This document shows, one piece after another, positions 1-10,515 of a stretch of 64,000 nt of DNA. The translations under genes and the position numbers were made by a program. The stretch comes from Arcuatula senhousia (taxonomy: Eukaryota; Mollusca; Bivalvia; Mytilida; Mytilidae), in the NCBI GenBank assembly GCA_963971305.1, contig OZ020306.1:5262842-5326841 (forward strand), read 5' to 3'. Below the pieces are notes generated by a model, which saw only the letters and a program-made list of their open reading frames with translations, did not search any database and had not been told where the DNA came from. Numbering within the stretch: position 1 is the first letter of the stretch; every line of letters starts with the position of its first letter.

Positions 1-613
1 TAGAGACACAAGTCAGGTAATCCACTTTACAGACATATGCAATTCTTAGAGATACATGTCATGTAATCCACATTACAGACATATGCAATTCTTAGAGACA
101 CAAGTCAGGTAATCCACTTTACAGACATATGCAATTCTAAGAGACACAAGTCAGGTAATCCACATAACAGACATATGCAATTCTTAGAGACACAGTTCAG
201 GTAATCCACATTACAGACATATGCAATTCTTAGAGACACAAGTCATGTAATCCACATTACAGACATATGCAATTCTTAGAGACACATGTCAGGTAATCCA
301 CATTTCAGACATATGCAATTCTTAGAGACACAAGTCAGGTAATCCACATTACAGACATATGCAATTCTTAGAGACACAAGTCAGGTAATCTACATTACAG
401 ACATATGCAATTCTTAGAGACACAAGTCAGGTAATCCACTTTACAGACATATGCAATTCTTAGAGATACATGTCATGTAATCCACATTACAGACATATGC
501 AATTCTTAGAGACACAAGTCAGGTAATCCACTTTACAGACATATGCAATTCTAAGAGACACAAGTCAGGTAATCTACATCTTATACAAACCTGTACAGAC
601 ATATGCAATTCAA
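1..613 (+). repeat. 46-bp tandem array (13 copies) of a DENND11 exon 3' end plus 5' splice site
   Basis: The unit repeats every 46 bases, with donor-like GTAATC at 17, 63, 109 and so on to 569. In frame, the better copies read [12 protein letters not shown] plus AG of an Arg codon, and then GTAATC. That matches LCHN (LYRYMHFLENQVR), and the leftover AG is completed by the first base of the exon at 1085. Ten of 13 copies keep CAG|GTAATC and three have CAT|GTAATC. Copies with CTTTAC encode Leu-Tyr-Arg; those with CATTAC encode His-Tyr-Arg. Copies 1-4 resemble copies 10-13, so a block of nine units was itself duplicated. The array runs off the left edge, so the founding exon may lie outside. Confidence 0.9.
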
Positions 614-3600
614 ATAAAATAAGATCACAATGGAAAACAGCAATCAGTCATTCATGTGACCAGTGGTTACTGCTGATCATTTAACAATTTGCTGCAGTAC
701 AAATTTTTGCATATCATATAATTCAAAACCTTTTCTTATGTTATTCATGATACAAGTACTGAAGTTATGACTTAATATAGTTAAACATTCTCCAATTTGA
801 ATTTAAACGGATTTCAACATGTTTGAAACTTTTTTGTCCCGACCAACAGATGAACTTACTAGTGGTCTACTTCTGTCTCTCACATTTTGGGGGACAGAAC
901 TCATTAGAGACCATTGAAAAGAATTTGTTAAAAGTATGTAGTTGATCACTTTGACACAAATGTTTTTTAAGAGTTAAGAGATTTTATCAATTCTTTGCAT
1001 TTTAGTTCATCTTGACACTGTGTGGGCAACACTCCTCTGAGTTTCCACTTTAAACATTGTACTGATTACCTTTATATCTTACAGACATCAGTTAGAGACC
1101 CCCGGGAAATATTCTAACTTGGAAGTGTTTTATCATGACAAGAAAGCTGTGCTGAATGGTACATGTATCCCCCCACAAGTAACCCCAAATACGACACCCA
1201 ACAGGGAACAGATACCTGAAATGAAGGTGAGTATCCCTCCACAAGTAACCCCAAACACGACACCCATGATACCTGAAATGAAGTGTTATGTCAGATTTAA
1301 AATTGAAATGTTTTATTTTTAACATCAGTCGATTAATTATTATCAATTAGCTGTCAGTAACAGCAAGTGTTCTATAGAGAGTTTCTATAAAGTTCATTTG
1401 TTCTTGTTGTCTTTTGTCTAAGGTTTTCTCTAGTGGAATTGAATGTTGATCAATTTGATTTTTATTGTATGTTAGTTTTTGTGCTTTGTCTGGAATTATT
1501 GATTGGGGGAAGTTTGGGCCAAAAAAATTAGTTAAACCCTGCCACATTTTATATGTACCTGTCCTAAGCCAGAAATCTCTGACAAAGCTTTTGTTTGTAC
1601 TTGTCTTTTTGATGTTTTCTTCCTTGTTTAAGAAGAGGGTCTATTTTTACTATTTCAGGACTTGATTTGAATTATATGCATTTTATTAAGACCTTTGGCC
1701 TATTGCCAAATGGAGAGTAGCGCCTTCTGGTGTTGCTGAAGGCTGCTGGCTGTTGTCCATCATTTTTCTAAATTATCGCTTGTTATGTCAGCTGTGTTCC
1801 ACATCTCATTGTTTTCTAGTATCCCTCTATACATCCATACTGAAGTAACACTTAACATGACACCAAACAGAGACAGATATCTGAAATCCCTCCACAAGTA
1901 ATGGCAAACACTACACCTACTTAGGCTAATGATATTTAAGTGAATATTTGCATGGTGAAATATGTTTTGGAGGTTTAATTTTACAAAAGGTATTTGGTCC
2001 CTTTTAGCATTAAACCTGAAAGAAAAATAAATAAACCACTCATAAAATATTCCCCCTTTACAGTACCAGTATAACATGCTACTTCATCATTGTTTTTTTT
2101 TTCTTAATTTCATGTGTTATGGTAGTTCTTTGAATTTGCAATAATAAATGTATATTCTTCACAATTTTAGAATTGCTTGTATGTAAAACTTTCTCTGTTA
2201 TTTTCAGATTACCCACCCTGCTGGTTGTTTTTCCCAGTTTATGAAGTTTTTTGGAGACAGAATTTTTATATTATGGAAGTTTGCATTGTTACAACAAAGA
2301 ATTTTATTTTTCTCCCCACCACCTATAGGCGTGGTCTGTTACAGGGGTACGTAGTAGATATTTATATACTGTGGAGTCATTTATTCTTGTATCAATTTTT
2401 ATACGACCGCAAAAAATTTGCGGACGTATTATGGTATGATGCTGTCGTTGTCGTCGTCGTCGTCGTTGTCGTTGTCGTCGTTGTCGGTGTCTGTTAACTT
2501 TTTAGTGTTTCCACAATAACTTTAGTTCCAGTTATCCGATTGCTATGAAACTTTACAATGATGTTCCTTACCATAAAAGGATGCATGGGATTGATTTTGG
2601 GGGTCCCCCCATTTTTCGTTTAGAAATTAGGGGCCAAAAAAGGGCCAAAAATACTACTTTTTTGTTTGTTTCCACAATAACTTTAGTTCTAGTTATCCAA
2701 TTGCTATGAAATTTGACAGTGATGTTCCTTTCCATACAAGGATGAATGGGATTGATTTTGGGGGTCCCCCCTTTTTTTGTTTCGAAATTAGGGGCCCAAA
2801 AGGGGGAAAAAATTCAAATATTTTACTTGTTTCCACCATAACTTTGGTCCTAGTTGGCCTATTGCTGTGAAATTTGTCAAGAATGTGTCTTACAATAAAA
2901 TAATGAACCTGATGAACTTTTGTGCCCCCCTTTTTCTCCGTTGTGTAATTAGGGGCCAAAAGGGGCCAAAATAAAAACTTTTTTATTTGTGGTCCGATTT
3001 CGAAATTTTTTTTTACATGTTTGTTCTTGTCAAATAGCGGATACAAAATTAAGAATTAATTTTTGCGACCCCCCCTTTTTCCCCCTATTACGTAATTAGG
3101 GGCCAAATGGGGCCAAAATCGAAACTTTTTTATTTGTGGTCCGATTTTGAAATTTTTTTTTGCAAGTTTATTTTTGTCAAGTAGCGAATCCAAATTTGAG
3201 AATTTATTTTTGCGACCCCCACCCCTTTTTCACCTGTTACGTAATAAGGGGCCAAAAGGGGCCGAAATTGAAACTTTTTTATTTCTGGTCCGATTTTGAA
3301 AATTTTTTTTGCATGTTTGTTCTTGTCAAATAGCGGATACAAAATTAAGAATGAATTTTTGCGACCCCCCCTTTTTCCCCTTATTACGTAAATAGGGGCC
3401 AAATGGGGCCGAAATTGAAACTTTTTTATTTCTGGTCCGATTTTGAAAATTTTTTTTGCATGTTTGTTCTTGTCAAATAGTGAATACAAAATTAAGAATT
3501 AATTTTTGCGACCCCCCCTTTTTCCCCCTATTACGTAATTAGGGGCCAAATGGGGCTTTTTTATTTGTGGTCCGATTTTGAAAATTTTTTTTGCAAATTT

Positions 3601-6600
3601 ATTCTTGTCAGGTAGCGATTCTAAATTTAAGAATAAATTTTTGGGGCTGTAATCATAATTTTTTTAAAAATTCTGGTTCGATTTTTAATTTTTTCCCCAA
3701 ACATTATTCTTTTAAAGAGTAGAATACAACATTCAAAATTTATATTTTTAGCCCCTGGGTTGAAAGTCCATCAGAGAAGCATGTGTCAAAAACCTTTGTC
3801 AGTCCACCATGGGCTGCATGTGTCCAGAACAATAGACTATCCATATTAGGCCTAAAACGTACAGGGTTCAACATGTTGCGGTCGTATCATGCTGTGCTCG
3901 GCGAAGCTTTTTATTGTGGTTCTTCTTAAAAAAACTTTTAAGTGATTTGCACATGTTGCTAGAAGGTGACTTTATTGATTTACTATGAATAATAATGAAC
4001 AGTATTCTCCTTAGAGATAAGACAATCCAGGTGTAGAAATGTATAGATATCAGTATTTACTCAAACAAAGTATTAATAAGATGTGAATACAAAAATTTAG
4101 GAACATAAAGTGCTTAGGTTGATTTGTTCATTTGTGTGTCCCTTATTCAGCCCTGGTGCCACAAAATAAAAAAAAATGTTCTTAAGTCTGAGAATATTCT
4201 CAACTCTCATAGTAAATACAATAATAATTACAACAACACTTACTAAGGGCTTATCTAAAAAAACATTACTCTAAGAGCCTGACAATTAATACATAAAATA
4301 TAAGAAAAACTGCAATAAAATGCATAGAAATATGAAGTTAAATGTGTGATAAAAATATTTACAATGATAAATGAAATATGGACTACCTAGTAGCTAATTA
4401 AAAAGGTAAAGGAAAACAAAAATTAATGAATAAGAATATGAAATAATAGAAGAATAAAACACGGCAGCAAATTTGAAAAGATGACTATGAACGAAAAATT
4501 ATCACAGCTACTGTTTTGTATATGCTCAAACATCACTCAAATTAAACTATGACAATTTATCCAAGAGAAAAAAGTAAAACATTAAAAAGAAGTGGACTTG
4601 CTAAAAAATACAGATAAAAAAAATAATAATAAATCAAATTTTGAAAAGCCTAAATATATAAATAATGTTAAAATAAAGCACACAAATAAAGAAAATAACA
4701 GACAACTTAAAACAAAGTAATATGAGGATAAAAGTTTAAAAATATGAATTGAACAGACCAACTTATCACAGTTTTGATGAATACCACAAATAATTATCAC
4801 AGAGTTCCGTTGGCAATTTTAAAAAGCTAGTATAAAAAGATGTGTTTTCAAGTGTTTCTTAAAAGCAGCAACAGTTTTGATGTGCCACAGCTCAGTTGGA
4901 AGCGCGTTCCATTAAAATGGCGGCTGCTCTGTCAAACCTATCTCCATACTTTTTTGTGCGAACACTGGGAGTTTCTGAAAGCAATGAGTTCTCTGATCTC
5001 AGTGTTCTCTTTGGTTGGTAAATTGTAACTAGTTCTTGTAAGTATGTTGGTGACTCACCAGTTACGATTTGAACACGTATAACAATAGTTTGTACTTGCA
5101 ACGGAATGTTATTGGCAGCCAGTGTAAAATACAATGAGTTGAGAATATTCTCAGACTTAAGTATTTTTTTTAAGTAATGTCGTGTCAGATCCTGGTACTT
5201 TTTTTAGGTTGGAAGTAATTTATTCATATAGGAAGTATGATCTCACTATAAAAATTAATACTCATAGGCATTGTGTTGAATGAACAAACAAAACTCATTA
5301 TAAAATTTTACTTCTCCCTCCCAACTTTATGTTGTTGGAAGGGATGTAATTTCATTTGAACACATTCTTGTTAAATATGTTATAAATTAACAATAAAAAG
5401 TGTTATACAGATAAGAATTTGCTAAGTAAAGCTGTATTTTGATAACAAAAAATGTACTAAAAGTTACTTTAAAAAGAAGTTCCATCTGTATATATTGTTT
5501 CAATCCTTATTTTATCCTTATCACAAATTTTAAATTTATTTTCTTTTTGTAGTTTATTGTGCCTGTTGCCTTGGAAACCATGACATTGGAGGTTTGGGAC
5601 ATGACATGAAGCCACATTTCTATGTTAACGTAGCAGACATAGAAACTCTAGAGTCAGAAGTATCATATATAGCATGTAAGTATACTCTTCGGGCTGAAAC
5701 TACATTTACATAAGAGTTAAAAAAAGAGGAACAAGAAGCTATATTAATATTAATCATGCTACTATGAAAATAAAGTACTGTATTCAACTAGTGTTCCCCC
5801 CAGCCTGGTAAATTATTTCAAAAAGGGCACATATTATGTGCCGCAGCCACATCAAAGGGCACATAAGTCATGCACTTAACCATTATTAAGGCACATTCAA
5901 AAACACATTATGTATAAACATTTATTGTTCTTTACACTGTCATGACTGTGACAAATCTTTAGAAAGGCTGTCCTACCAGACTACACTGCCACTGGCTCAC
6001 GGACTGTCAAATTTGCATGATATTTTCATCAGCACATTGAAATATGGTCTGAAATATAATAAGATTAAAACATTTCAGGAAATTATAAAGTAAAATATTT
6101 AAATGATCTACATGTATGAGGGCATTTTAACGACCAAGTAAATTATTTTTACACAGTCACTGTGACAGTGTAAACTGAAGAACTGAACGACAACGTTTTT
6201 GATCTTATTTTCGATTTAAATAGATGAATAATAAAGTTTTGAATAGCTTGGAAAGGAGAAATAGATCAGTTTCTTGCATTTTTTACTGAACAGGATTGGT
6301 TCATCTCCCTTGTTTTCATTTGTATCTTGTCGCATATCAAGTTGTAAGTGGTTTTGTTTCGGCTGTAATCACGATCTGGTTCTATTAGCATGAATTTAGA
6401 AATCTAGTTTAGTCGAAATGATTGGGGAACCAGTCGATGGGAGGTAACTCAAATTCATAATAAAAGAGAGGCCCATGGAGCTAAATAATTACAACCAAAA
6501 GGGCATGGCGCAAGCAAAACAGAATAAAAAGGGCAGCATGGCGCAAGGAAAACAGAATAAAAAGGGCAGCATGTTGCAAGGAAAACAGAATAAAAAGGGC

Positions 6601-9600
6601 AGCATGCCGCAACACCATGCTAAACATGCTTGGGAGAAACACTAATTCTACACCCTGTTATAATACCATATGAAGCCTGACAGGATTCAAAAGTTTAAAG
6701 ACCATATTTGATATGTATTTGAAAACAGTTCTGACAAAATGAAAGAAAAACTACCTGCACATTGGTTTTATATCTGTATGCCCATTTTAGGCTTGTAATT
6801 AACCTGAAAATTGAGTAACTGTTTTATGGTTAACCACAGGTACTACAGAGAAGATATTTGAGGTTAAGACCAGCCTGTATGACATTTATGTAGATAACCA
6901 GCTGATCAAACCAAGTACACCAATGCTTAGAGATTTACTCAAAGTCAGTGAGGCTGACAAGGATAAATTTGTCAAACTCAGCAACCAAAGGTGAGTTCAG
7001 AAATTTTCTCAAAGTCAGTGAGGCTGACAAGGATAAATTTGTCAAACTCAGCAACCAAAGGTGAGTTCAGAGATTTACTCAAAGTAAGTCAGGCTGACAA
7101 GGATAAATTTGTCAAACTCAGCAATCAAAGGTGAGTTCTGCAATTTACTGAAAGTCAGTGAAGCTGAGAAGGATAAATTTGTCAAACTCAGCAATCAAAG
7201 GTGAGTTCTGTGATTTACTGAAAGTCAGTGTGGCTGACAAGAATAAATTTGTCAAACTCACCAATCAAAGGTGAGTTCTGTGATTTACTGAAAGTCAGTG
7301 AGGCTGACAAGAATAAATTTGTCAAACTCAGAAATCAAAGGTGAGTTCAGTGATTTACACAAAGTCAGTGAAGCTGACAAGAATAAATTTGTCAAACTCA
7401 GAAATCAAAGGTGAGTTCAGTGATTTACACAAAGTCAGTGAAGCTGACAAGAATAAATTTGTCAAACTCACCAATCAAAGGTGAGTTCTGTGATTTACAC
7501 AAAGTAAGTCAGGCTGACAAGGATACATTTGTCAAACTCACCAATCAAAGGTGAGTTCAGTGATTTACACAAAGTCAGTGAGGCTGACAAAGATAAATTT
7601 GTCTAACTCACCAATCAAAGGTGAATTAAGGTAGTACTGATCATGTTACTTATTTTATGCATTTGTGAGATATTTACTTCTTACCTGTTTATAAAGGATC
7701 AATGAATTCAGTTCAAATTCTTCTTTACTGTATTGAGAAAATGGACAATGTAGATTTTGCTACCTATTTTACAATGCAAGGTGAGTTTTGACTTGGTAAA
7801 TAGAAATAAGCAAAAAGAGAATTTTAATGTCAGACAAAGATAAAACCAGGTCACATGCAAGACAACACGAAGAACACTCAAAAAACATAAAATTTTGTAA
7901 AAGTCATTTATAACTCCAAGTCATTAGATAGATAATTACAGGCACTGAAGTTTTTGTTGGCTGTGTGACTATAAAACATACAAGCAATATTTGTATTTAC
8001 AGGTCAGCATTACAGTTTAACTATGAGGACAATGGTGTGGAAGAAGAGGAACTATTTACCACGTAAGTCTTCAGATTCTGATGGGAAGACAGTCAAGAAA
8101 ACAAGAAAATACAGAGATGCAGGAGAAAAAAACTAAATAAATGACCCAAAAAAAACCAACAATAATTCTAACAGAATGACCGATCTCAAAAATAGACCAG
8201 TTAACATCCAGTTAGAAAATTTATCTTTGATAAAATGTAAAGCGTTCATTTTTGTCTCGCCTGCGACAATAAGTCGCGGAAGGCGAGACATAGGTATTAC
8301 TTTTCCCCATTTTCACGCTCCAGTGACTCTGTGAACTTAGGTCTTTTTTCAGGCTGTAAACTTTTTTGTAAGACTTTAGTGGATGATGAATTGCTGGAAA
8401 AGTATAATAGCTAGGCATCTGATATTTGGTATACAGACAGTTCAGGTTATGGTCTATGCAACTGTCACCATACTGTGTGACCCTGACCCCATTTTCACGC
8501 TCCAGTGACTCTGTGAACTTAGGTCTTTTTTCAGGCTGTAAACTTTTTTGTAAGACTTTTGTGGACGATGAATTGCTGGAAAAGTATAATAGCTAGGCAT
8601 CTGATATTTGGTATACAGACAGTTCTGGTTATGGTCTATGCAACTGTTACCATGCCGTGTGACCCTGACTCCATTTTCACGCTCCAGTGACTCTGTGAAC
8701 TTAGGTCTTTTTCAGGTAGAAAACTTTTTTGTAAGACTTTTGTGGACAATGAATTCCGGAAAAGTATAATAGCTAGGCATCTGATATTGGGTATACAGAC
8801 AGTTCAGGTTATGGTTAACGTAACAGTCTCCATGCCATGTGACCATGACCCCATTTTTAGGGGCCAGTGACTCTGTGAACTTAGGTCTTTTTTTCAGGCA
8901 GAAAACTTTTTGCAATACTTGTGTGAACAATAAATTGCTTGAAAAGTATAATCGCTAGCTATCTGATACTGGTTACAGACACAATTTGTGTTTATATCAA
9001 GAAATGAAAGCTTAGGTGGTTGATTTTAGTGATGGTGCCGGCAGGCGAGACATACTTTAAGTGGCCACACTTGTGAAGTCTTTGTATCTAAACATTTATC
9101 TATATAGAAATTATATATATACCTGGATGATTATGAATGTCTAGTATATAATCAAACAATGTTACTGTAATTTCAACCCTGAAAATCATCTGACAAACAG
9201 ATTTTGATTTTTTGAGTGCCCTCAGCGAGGGTCGAACTCACAACATTTGGGACATCTACGGCGTACGTGCCTAGCTAACAGAACAGAGGTTGTAACCACT
9301 ACACCATTCTAGGCTCCTCAAAGAAGAGCTTTTGTTTGGGTAGTGTTACTTTTCCCTGCGAAGTACAATTACAACTTATTCTGCTAACACAATGTATGAA
9401 GCGTCACAAGGTTTTTAATTACAGAGCTATTAATTTGAAAGCATACACGGATTTATCAGAATTTTGATAAATTCCATAGCCTTGTGATATTTATGCATGG
9501 TCTATTCATAGCTATCTCTAAAGTGTTTACGTTCTGGCTCCATTGGATTCCACAGAAACTGAAGAATGCAAGATTATTCGAATTTTATAATATATATGAA

Positions 9601-10435
9601 TGTCTAGTATATAATCAAACAATGTTACTGTAATTTCAACCCTGAAAATCATCTGACAAACAGATTTTGATTTTTTGAGTGCCCTCAGCGAGGGTCGAAC
9701 TCACAACATTTGGGACATCTACGGCGTACGTGCCTAGCTAACAGAACAGAGGTTGTAACCACTACACCATTCTAGGCTCCTCAAAGAAGAGCTTTTGTTT
9801 GGGTAGTGTTACTTTTCCCTGCGAAGTACAATTACAACTTATTCTGCTAACACAATGTATGAAGCGTCACAAGGTTTTTAATTACAGAGCTATTAATTTG
9901 AAAGCATACACGGATTTATCAGAATTTTGATAAATTCCATAGCCTTGTGATATTTATGCATGGTCTATTAGACCATACCTGGATGATTATGTATAAAAAA
10001 AATTAACATAAAAACTCAACATTGCCAAAAGATTTACAGGATATTTTCCTTCAATGTTTGGCTAGAATTTGAATATTGGGTGAGCAGGGAAAATTTTTTC
10101 ATAACAGTTTCTGCAGCAAATAGTTAGCACAGTCTCTTGATATTAAGTTTGCAACATCTTCTGTGGCTTGCCTACTTACTGTAACATATTCCAGCCATAT
10201 TTGTCTTTAACTGATTTTTATTGATTTATTTTTTAGATTTTTCACTGAACAAAATAACAGAATATTCCAGACTTTGTTGGAAGTCTCTTGTTCACAGGAT
10301 AGACAATTGACTTCCGAACATATGAAAAATATGGGACTAGATCCCTACGGTGATCGGACATTCCTGATGGAGTTACTGGAGCATTATGGGATAGACGTGA
10401 TGTTAATGGTAGACAACCCATGTTGTCCAAAGTAA
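1..10435 (+). CDS. DENND11: DENND11 (LCHN) DENN-domain protein, 3' part of gene, 5' end outside window
   Basis: The spliced exons encode about 270 residues that follow vertebrate LCHN/DENND11 from the middle of the protein to its C-terminus. Recognisable blocks in order are [13 protein letters not shown] (array at 1-613), [82 protein letters not shown], and a final [16 protein letters not shown] to DNPCCP-Lys-stop. All splice phases match: 814 nt from 1085 to 10435 is one base completing an Arg codon plus 271 codons including the stop. The family belongs to the Avl9/LCHN/DENND6-type DENN proteins, linked to Rab GTPase and membrane-traffic control; the exact Rab partner is not evident from sequence. 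The N-terminal DENN region and promoter lie left of the window. The introns hold many repeats, including tandem copies of exon ends. Confidence 0.93.
1085..1226 (+). CDS. DENND11: DENND11 exon ([17 protein letters not shown] block)
   Basis: The acceptor is TTATATCTTACAG ending at 1084. The first base A completes an Arg codon whose AG comes from the previous exon (seen in the 1-613 array), then [20 protein letters not shown] follows. The exon ends IPEMK at 1226 in phase 0, before donor GTGAGT. The block matches LCHN around its QLEMPGHYSHL segment. The 3' end of the exon is partly duplicated just downstream. Confidence 0.93.
1156..1282 (+). repeat. Partial tandem duplication of the DENND11 exon 3' end
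   Basis: The exon end coding [20 protein letters not shown] (to 1226) is followed directly by a second copy coding [17 protein letters not shown] (about 1231-1282) in the intron. The donor GTGAGT is kept only between the copies; the second copy ends in TGTTATG. A third degenerate relative lies at about 1838-1920. Confidence 0.85.
1659..1830. repeat. Dispersed bivalve-type repeat (copy 1)
   Basis: A segment around GATTTGAATTATATGCATTT, a GAAGGCTGCTGGCTGTTGTC stretch and GCTGTGTTCCACATCTCATT recurs at about 14411-14440 plus 25930-26055 (split by an element), and in weaker form near 60750-60870 and 63080-63180. It looks like a repeat family common in mussel DNA, recalled from experience rather than searched. 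Confidence 0.5.
2208..2346 (+). CDS. DENND11: DENND11 exon ([16 protein letters not shown] block)
   Basis: The acceptor TTATTTTCAG ends at 2207. The frame reads [19 protein letters not shown], then a hydrophobic stretch and [13 protein letters not shown]. The donor GTACGT begins at 2347, leaving one base (phase 1) that makes Val with the next exon. This block is one of the best conserved of LCHN, including the SPPP-GVVCYRVYC stretch. Confidence 0.95.
2401..3887. mobile_element. Inverted-repeat element with ~155-bp tandem core in a DENND11 intron
   Basis: ATACGACCGCAA at 2401 is mirrored by TTGCGGTCGTAT at 3876-3887. Inside are a GTC/GTT trinucleotide run (about 2444-2490) and about seven diverged tandem units of 150-165 bp with a G-run/C-run core (GGGGCCAAA and GACCCCCCC) and a TGGTCCGATTT segment. 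There is no plausible coding frame, so it is probably non-autonomous. Confidence 0.65.
2444..2490. repeat. GTC/GTT trinucleotide microsatellite
   Basis: A run of GTC and GTT triplets sits inside the inverted-repeat element and would encode poly-Val in one frame. It is noncoding by context. Confidence 0.85.
4181..5161. mobile_element. ~980-bp element with perfect 26-bp terminal inverted repeats
   Basis: The left end (4181-4206) and right end (5136-5161) are exact reverse complements over 26 bases, starting CTTAAGTCTGAGAATATTC. The end itself contains the palindrome GAGAATATTCTC. The interior is AT-rich with no convincing transposase frame, so it reads as a non-autonomous DNA transposon of undetermined superfamily. 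Confidence 0.75.
5553..5675 (+). CDS. DENND11: DENND11 exon (VYCACCLGN...FYVNVADIE block)
   Basis: The acceptor TTCTTTTTGTAG ends at 5552. In phase it reads [16 protein letters not shown], then [19 protein letters not shown]. The last base T at 5675 precedes donor GTAAGT and makes Cys with the next exon. The [24 protein letters not shown] segment is characteristic of LCHN. Confidence 0.95.
5789..6644. mobile_element. Non-autonomous element with TAGTGTT ends
   Basis: The left end TAGTGTTCCCCCCAGC is mirrored at the right by GCTTGGGAGAAACACTA. ATTCAAC and ATTCTAC flank it as a possible imperfect target duplication. About 33-bp repeats with AAAAGGGCAGCATG occur at 6490-6609. The ends are reminiscent of hAT-type elements, but the superfamily is not proven. 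Confidence 0.6.
6840..6990 (+). CDS. DENND11: DENND11 exon ([21 protein letters not shown] block)
   Basis: The acceptor TTAACCACAG ends at 6839. It encodes [20 protein letters not shown], then a [19 protein letters not shown] stretch, and stops in phase 2 at AAAG|GTGAGT. The final 60 bases plus the donor are the founding copy of a ten-unit 70-bp tandem array reaching 7630. I take the first donor (6991) as the functional one because it keeps the frame; reading past it gives TGA at once. Confidence 0.94.
6931..7630 (+). repeat. 70-bp tandem array (10 copies) of a DENND11 exon 3' end plus donor
   Basis: Exactly 70-base spacing puts GTGAGTT at 6991, 7061, 7131, 7201, 7271, 7341, 7411, 7481 and 7551, with a decayed GTGAATT at 7621. 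Each unit holds the last 60 coding bases of the 6840 exon ([19 protein letters not shown]) and the first 10 of the intron. Only the first copy is joined to the rest of the exon. Confidence 0.95.
8003..8062 (+). CDS. DENND11: DENND11 exon ([18 protein letters not shown] block)
   Basis: A 60-nt exon with acceptor TTGTATTTACAG and donor GTAAGT at 8063. It reads [20 protein letters not shown] in the phase left by the preceding exon. The acidic EEEEL run occupies the place of the EED-LF segment in vertebrate LCHN. Confidence 0.88.
8254..9051. mobile_element. Element with GTCTCGCCTGC ends and ~183-bp tandem core
   Basis: GTCTCGCCTGC at 8254 and GCAGGCGAGAC at 9041-9051 are perfect 11-base inverted ends. 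Between them four tandem units of about 183 bp repeat a CACGCTCCAGTGACTCTGTG to GGCATCTGATATT segment. No protein is encoded. It lies in the last DENND11 intron. Confidence 0.7.
9119..9991 (-). mobile_element. tRNA-derived SINE, internally duplicated, with 17-bp target duplication
   Basis: On the minus strand there is an A box TGGTGTAGTGGTTA (9293-9306) and a B box GAGTTCGACCC (9229-9239), the RNA polymerase III promoter layout of tRNA-type SINEs. The whole unit recurs 463 bases further on (about 9135-9507 and 9598-9969). ATACCTGGATGATTATG at 9119-9135 and 9975-9991 flanks the block as a 17-base direct repeat. Confidence 0.72.
10237..10435 (+). CDS. DENND11: DENND11 last coding exon with stop
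   Basis: The acceptor TTATTTTTTAG ends at 10236. The exon reads [20 protein letters not shown], then [40 protein letters not shown] and NPCCPK, with TAA at 10433-10435. Vertebrate LCHN ends with the same DNPCCP, so the C-terminus is complete, with one extra Lys. Confidence 0.96.
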
Positions 10436-10515
10436 AAGTATCAAAGATTGTTTCTTACTGATTATTTTTCTGCTTCTTTGTCATATCCATCCATTTTTGG
10501 ATTACATTTTCAACT

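Noticed and set aside
1..613. CRISPR-like array
   Set aside because: Units abut without unique spacers and encode an LCHN exon end; the genome is eukaryotic.
2177..2497. Open frame ending in poly-Val
   Set aside because: It runs over a DENND11 exon in the wrong frame and then through the GTC microsatellite.
2693..3489. Minus-strand open frames of 117-119 residues with repeated [10 protein letters not shown]
   Set aside because: They track the ~155-bp tandem units of an inverted-repeat element and have no known domain.
4582..4800. Minus-strand 72-residue hydrophobic open frame
   Set aside because: The hydrophobicity follows from AT-rich DNA (Phe/Leu/Ile codons), and it lies inside an inverted-repeat element with no homology I recognise.
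9211..9318. Functional tRNA gene on the minus strand
   Set aside because: A and B boxes are present, but the sequence does not fold into a standard-length tRNA, is followed by a non-tRNA tail and is duplicated, so a SINE fits better.
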